Source of the DNA: Spirodela intermedia
Lineage: Eukaryota > Streptophyta > Magnoliopsida > Alismatales > Araceae
Assembly: GCA_902729315.2 (NCBI GenBank)
Contig: LR746268.1
Span: forward strand, 8,811,005 to 8,875,004
Direction: 5' to 3'
DNA: 64,000 nucleotides
Shown here: piece by piece, positions 61,801 through 64,000 of the stretch
Numbering within the stretch: position 1 is the stretch's first letter
Layout: every line of letters starts with the position of its first letter
Program-made: the position numbers and the translations under genes
Notes under the pieces: generated by a model
Database searches by the model: none
Told to the model about the DNA's origin: nothing
The model's input: the letters and a program-made list of their open reading frames with translations, nothing else

Positions 61801-64000
61801 GTTTTGCACTTTGGATATTTATAACCAAACACAAGAGGAAACAAATCGCAAAAAGAATAGTTTAATCCTAATGCCATGTCCAGGCAACAATCAGAAACAT
61901 AATTATAATTATTTCAAGTTCACGGACATGGGTATCACAGTGGACTTTCCATCTAATATGTTCATCCATAAAATGTTGTTTATCAGAATGAGTCTCATAC
62001 CATCAAATATACCTGACAGAACAGTAACAATGAGAACAGCTAATAAAGGATCTATAACAAGTGGATACAAAGGTGAAAATGGAAAAGTCATACCTCTTTA
62101 ATGCTTAGAGCTGCACCACCTCTTGAGTCACCATCAAGCTTTGTTAATATGGCACCCGTAATCCCAATCTCAAGATTGAATGTTGTAACTAAGGCTGTAA
62201 GAATATGAAGACAGGAGCATGTTAAATAAGAAAAAAATTATAGCTGCTACACCTATGGAGAACATTCCAAAAATATTAGCTGTTAAATACCTATAATTTT
62301 ATACCTATATTTGATCCCATCCACTATTTTCGCAAGGAAAAGTAGCATTAAATACCTATAATTTTATATCAAATTAGAATCCGTGATTTCCAAGTAGAGA
62401 AATATCACCTGCAGCTTCTTGACCTGTCATTGCATCAACAACAAGCAACACTTCCGTTGGGTTCAGAACCTTCTTTGTTTCCTTTAACTCATCCATCATT
62501 CCTTTGTCTATCTGCAAAGGAGATAAAATTAGAATTAATAGGAGCACTATGAACCGGAATAAACTACACACTAGATAACAGAAAGAAAAGACGGACTATA
62601 ACAATCAAGTTGTAAGCATGGATGCGTGTACATTTTCAAAGTATCTAAAATTTTTATACTGGTCAACGTTCCATAGCTGAGACTTCAACAAACAACGATC
62701 CAAATTGCTTGAGAAGCATGAGAAGTTGATATTAAGGAACTAGGTGCAAGAAATTACAAATTTTTACACTATCAATCGACATCAATTTTTCTAGAGTACA
62801 CCATAATGATGTTCACGTGGATACTGAGGATTTGTCACGGATGTTTTTTGGACTCATGCTATTAATAAAGCTTAGGTTGTACAAAGCCGATGAGAGATGT
62901 CTATCCTGTCTACCATATAAGAATGTACAAATTTCCATGATCTTGATGCAGATCACCAATGTACCACAGTATAATGGAGATTGCAATGGATATATATCCC
63001 AGGGGAAAGTCTAACATGGCTTCATTTGTTATCCTAAAATGCCACTTATTTATATTTAGACCCACTTTTGTTCCTGAACATGCTTTCCATTTTTGTTTTT
63101 CATTAGTTGGGAGTTCAAAATCCAATCGGACAGTCTATAGCTTAGACAATTGGACGAAAATCCTGCCCTCTCAAAAACCAAACCATAGGATGTAGACCAT
63201 GAGTGAATGTAAATTCCAGATAGTTCATATTGCATACTTCCAGATGAACAACTTTTCATAAGAAATGACATTATTTTCCACAATTTGAAATGAGCACAAT
63301 GCTGCGCATAAGCTCCCATCACTATCATTTGGGTTATCAACTTCCTGATGCTACTCTTGACTATTTTTCCAATTCCAATATTTATTTATTTTTTCTTCAT
63401 TTTGGTTTACTATGAAGAAATAATAAGAGATTTACTAGGTCAGAGTTTTGCGTATATCCATGTGGAAACGGAACTGACCAAAAAAAGTGAAGAATAAATT
63501 AAAAAAAATGAACAAAGCAGATGTTAAAAACCTGAAGCCTTCCAGCGGTATCTACTATGACCACATCAGTCATCGTCTTTTTGGCCTCTTCAAGGCCTTG
63601 TTTTGCAATCTGTGCTGGCTTTAACTCACTTCCTGGTGCGTAAACAGGGACACCAACCTGTCAAATGCCACAAGTGAACGTCAGCAGAAAAGCCCTATTA
63701 TATATGTCTAACATAGAAATCACAGTAACCTTTTTTGACATACGTATGTAGAAATAACATCCAGTTCATCAAATACACAATAATTACTATTTAAACATAT
63801 AAATTGGGACGACTAAATTTCTTGAACGTTAGTGAAATCTGTCTAAACTTGCGAATCGCCAAAATCAATGATATTCCACTATTGAGCATATAATGAACAT
63901 AACACAGAATTTCATTACAAAAGAAACTAATGGAGCGTGGAAGATAATGTTACTTCCAAGGTCGAGGCAACCACTACCTAGGTAGAAAAACTGAGACTCA
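58870..64000 (-). CDS. cpSRP54: Chloroplast signal recognition particle 54 kDa subunit (cpSRP54), 5' part outside window
   Basis: Nine exons are visible (5'->3'): 63657-63532, 62511-62409, 62194-62094, 61153-61016, 60932-60789, 60664-60589, 59930-59845, 59738-59613, 58977-58870. They encode about 335 residues in continuous phase. Seen in order: the GTPase G3 region [11 protein letters not shown], then [14 protein letters not shown], the G4/G5 region [39 protein letters not shown], and the M domain with [12 protein letters not shown] and [10 protein letters not shown] plastid-specific tail follows: [18 protein letters not shown] ... PRGFGAKN. cpSRP54 works with cpSRP43 and FtsY to insert LHC proteins and in co-translational thylakoid targeting. 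The N domain and P-loop lie beyond the right edge. The closest Arabidopsis match from memory is At5g03940. Confidence 0.96.
63658..64000 (-). other. cpSRP54 intron, partial
   Basis: AT-rich sequence upstream of the first visible cpSRP54 exon, with no coding-like frame. It is read as an intron running off the window. Confidence 0.6.

Noticed and set aside
1-64000. Transposons, retroelements, viral insertions
   Set aside because: No reverse transcriptase, integrase, transposase or long terminal repeats were seen on either strand.

Overview
This is nuclear DNA of a flowering plant. Genes are interrupted by GT-AG introns and encode plant-only proteins: plastid cpSRP54 with its C-terminal tail, a PLS-class PPR protein, a plant GH17 beta-glucanase with a GPI tail, plastid ferredoxin and mitochondrial ISCA2. 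Several genes have very GC-rich first exons and AT-rich later exons, and the intronless PPR gene is GC-rich throughout. I read this as a monocot-like base composition, probably a non-grass, but the species is not identified. (AG)n/(CT)n microsatellites are abundant and often lie in leaders or just upstream of genes. I saw no complete transposon, rRNA, tRNA or CRISPR array.

Thirteen protein-coding genes could be rebuilt exon by exon, with the reading phase checked across every junction. Left to right: a poorly understood plus-strand gene end (to about 1.77 kb); ISCA2-type mitochondrial Fe-S assembly protein (-, 2.3-5.7 kb); GPI-anchored beta-1,3-glucanase (-, 6.9-8.3 kb); non-photosynthetic-type plastid ferredoxin (-, 9.4-10 kb, with a long leader intron and a TATA box near 12.0 kb); a 13-exon At5g03900-type plastid membrane protein (-, 12.5-19.8 kb); a SOUL heme-binding protein (+, 20.3-21.8 kb) divergent from it; a CML48-type penta-EF-hand protein (-, 21.9-25.3 kb); a syringolide-induced 14-1-1-like protein (-, 26.5-27.5 kb); a gene-poor 3.7 kb stretch; a SEC23 COPII protein (+, 31.2-40.1 kb); an intronless PPR-E protein (+, 40.8-42.6 kb); the SUA/RBM5 splicing factor (-, 42.9-52.2 kb); ribosomal protein eS25 (-, 53.0-54.6 kb) divergent from a small mitochondrial At2g27730-type protein (+, 55.1-57.4 kb); and the 3' two-thirds of plastid SRP54 (-, 58.9 kb to beyond the window edge).

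These genes do not form a pathway or operon. What stands out is gene order. From memory of Arabidopsis locus numbers, the homologues fall in two short segments, At2g27460-At2g27730 (SEC23, CML48, BG14, FD3, At2g27730) and At5g03900-At5g03940 (At5g03900, IscA-like, cpSRP54). The window may therefore preserve an ancestral block that was split by duplication and gene loss in Arabidopsis. The other notable layer is non-coding: four unrelated minisatellite-like tandem arrays lie between 39.3 and 53.7 kb. Three are inside introns (SEC23, SUA, RPS25). One sits in the PPR promoter and repeats a W-box core in each unit. I found no credible wholly new biological system.
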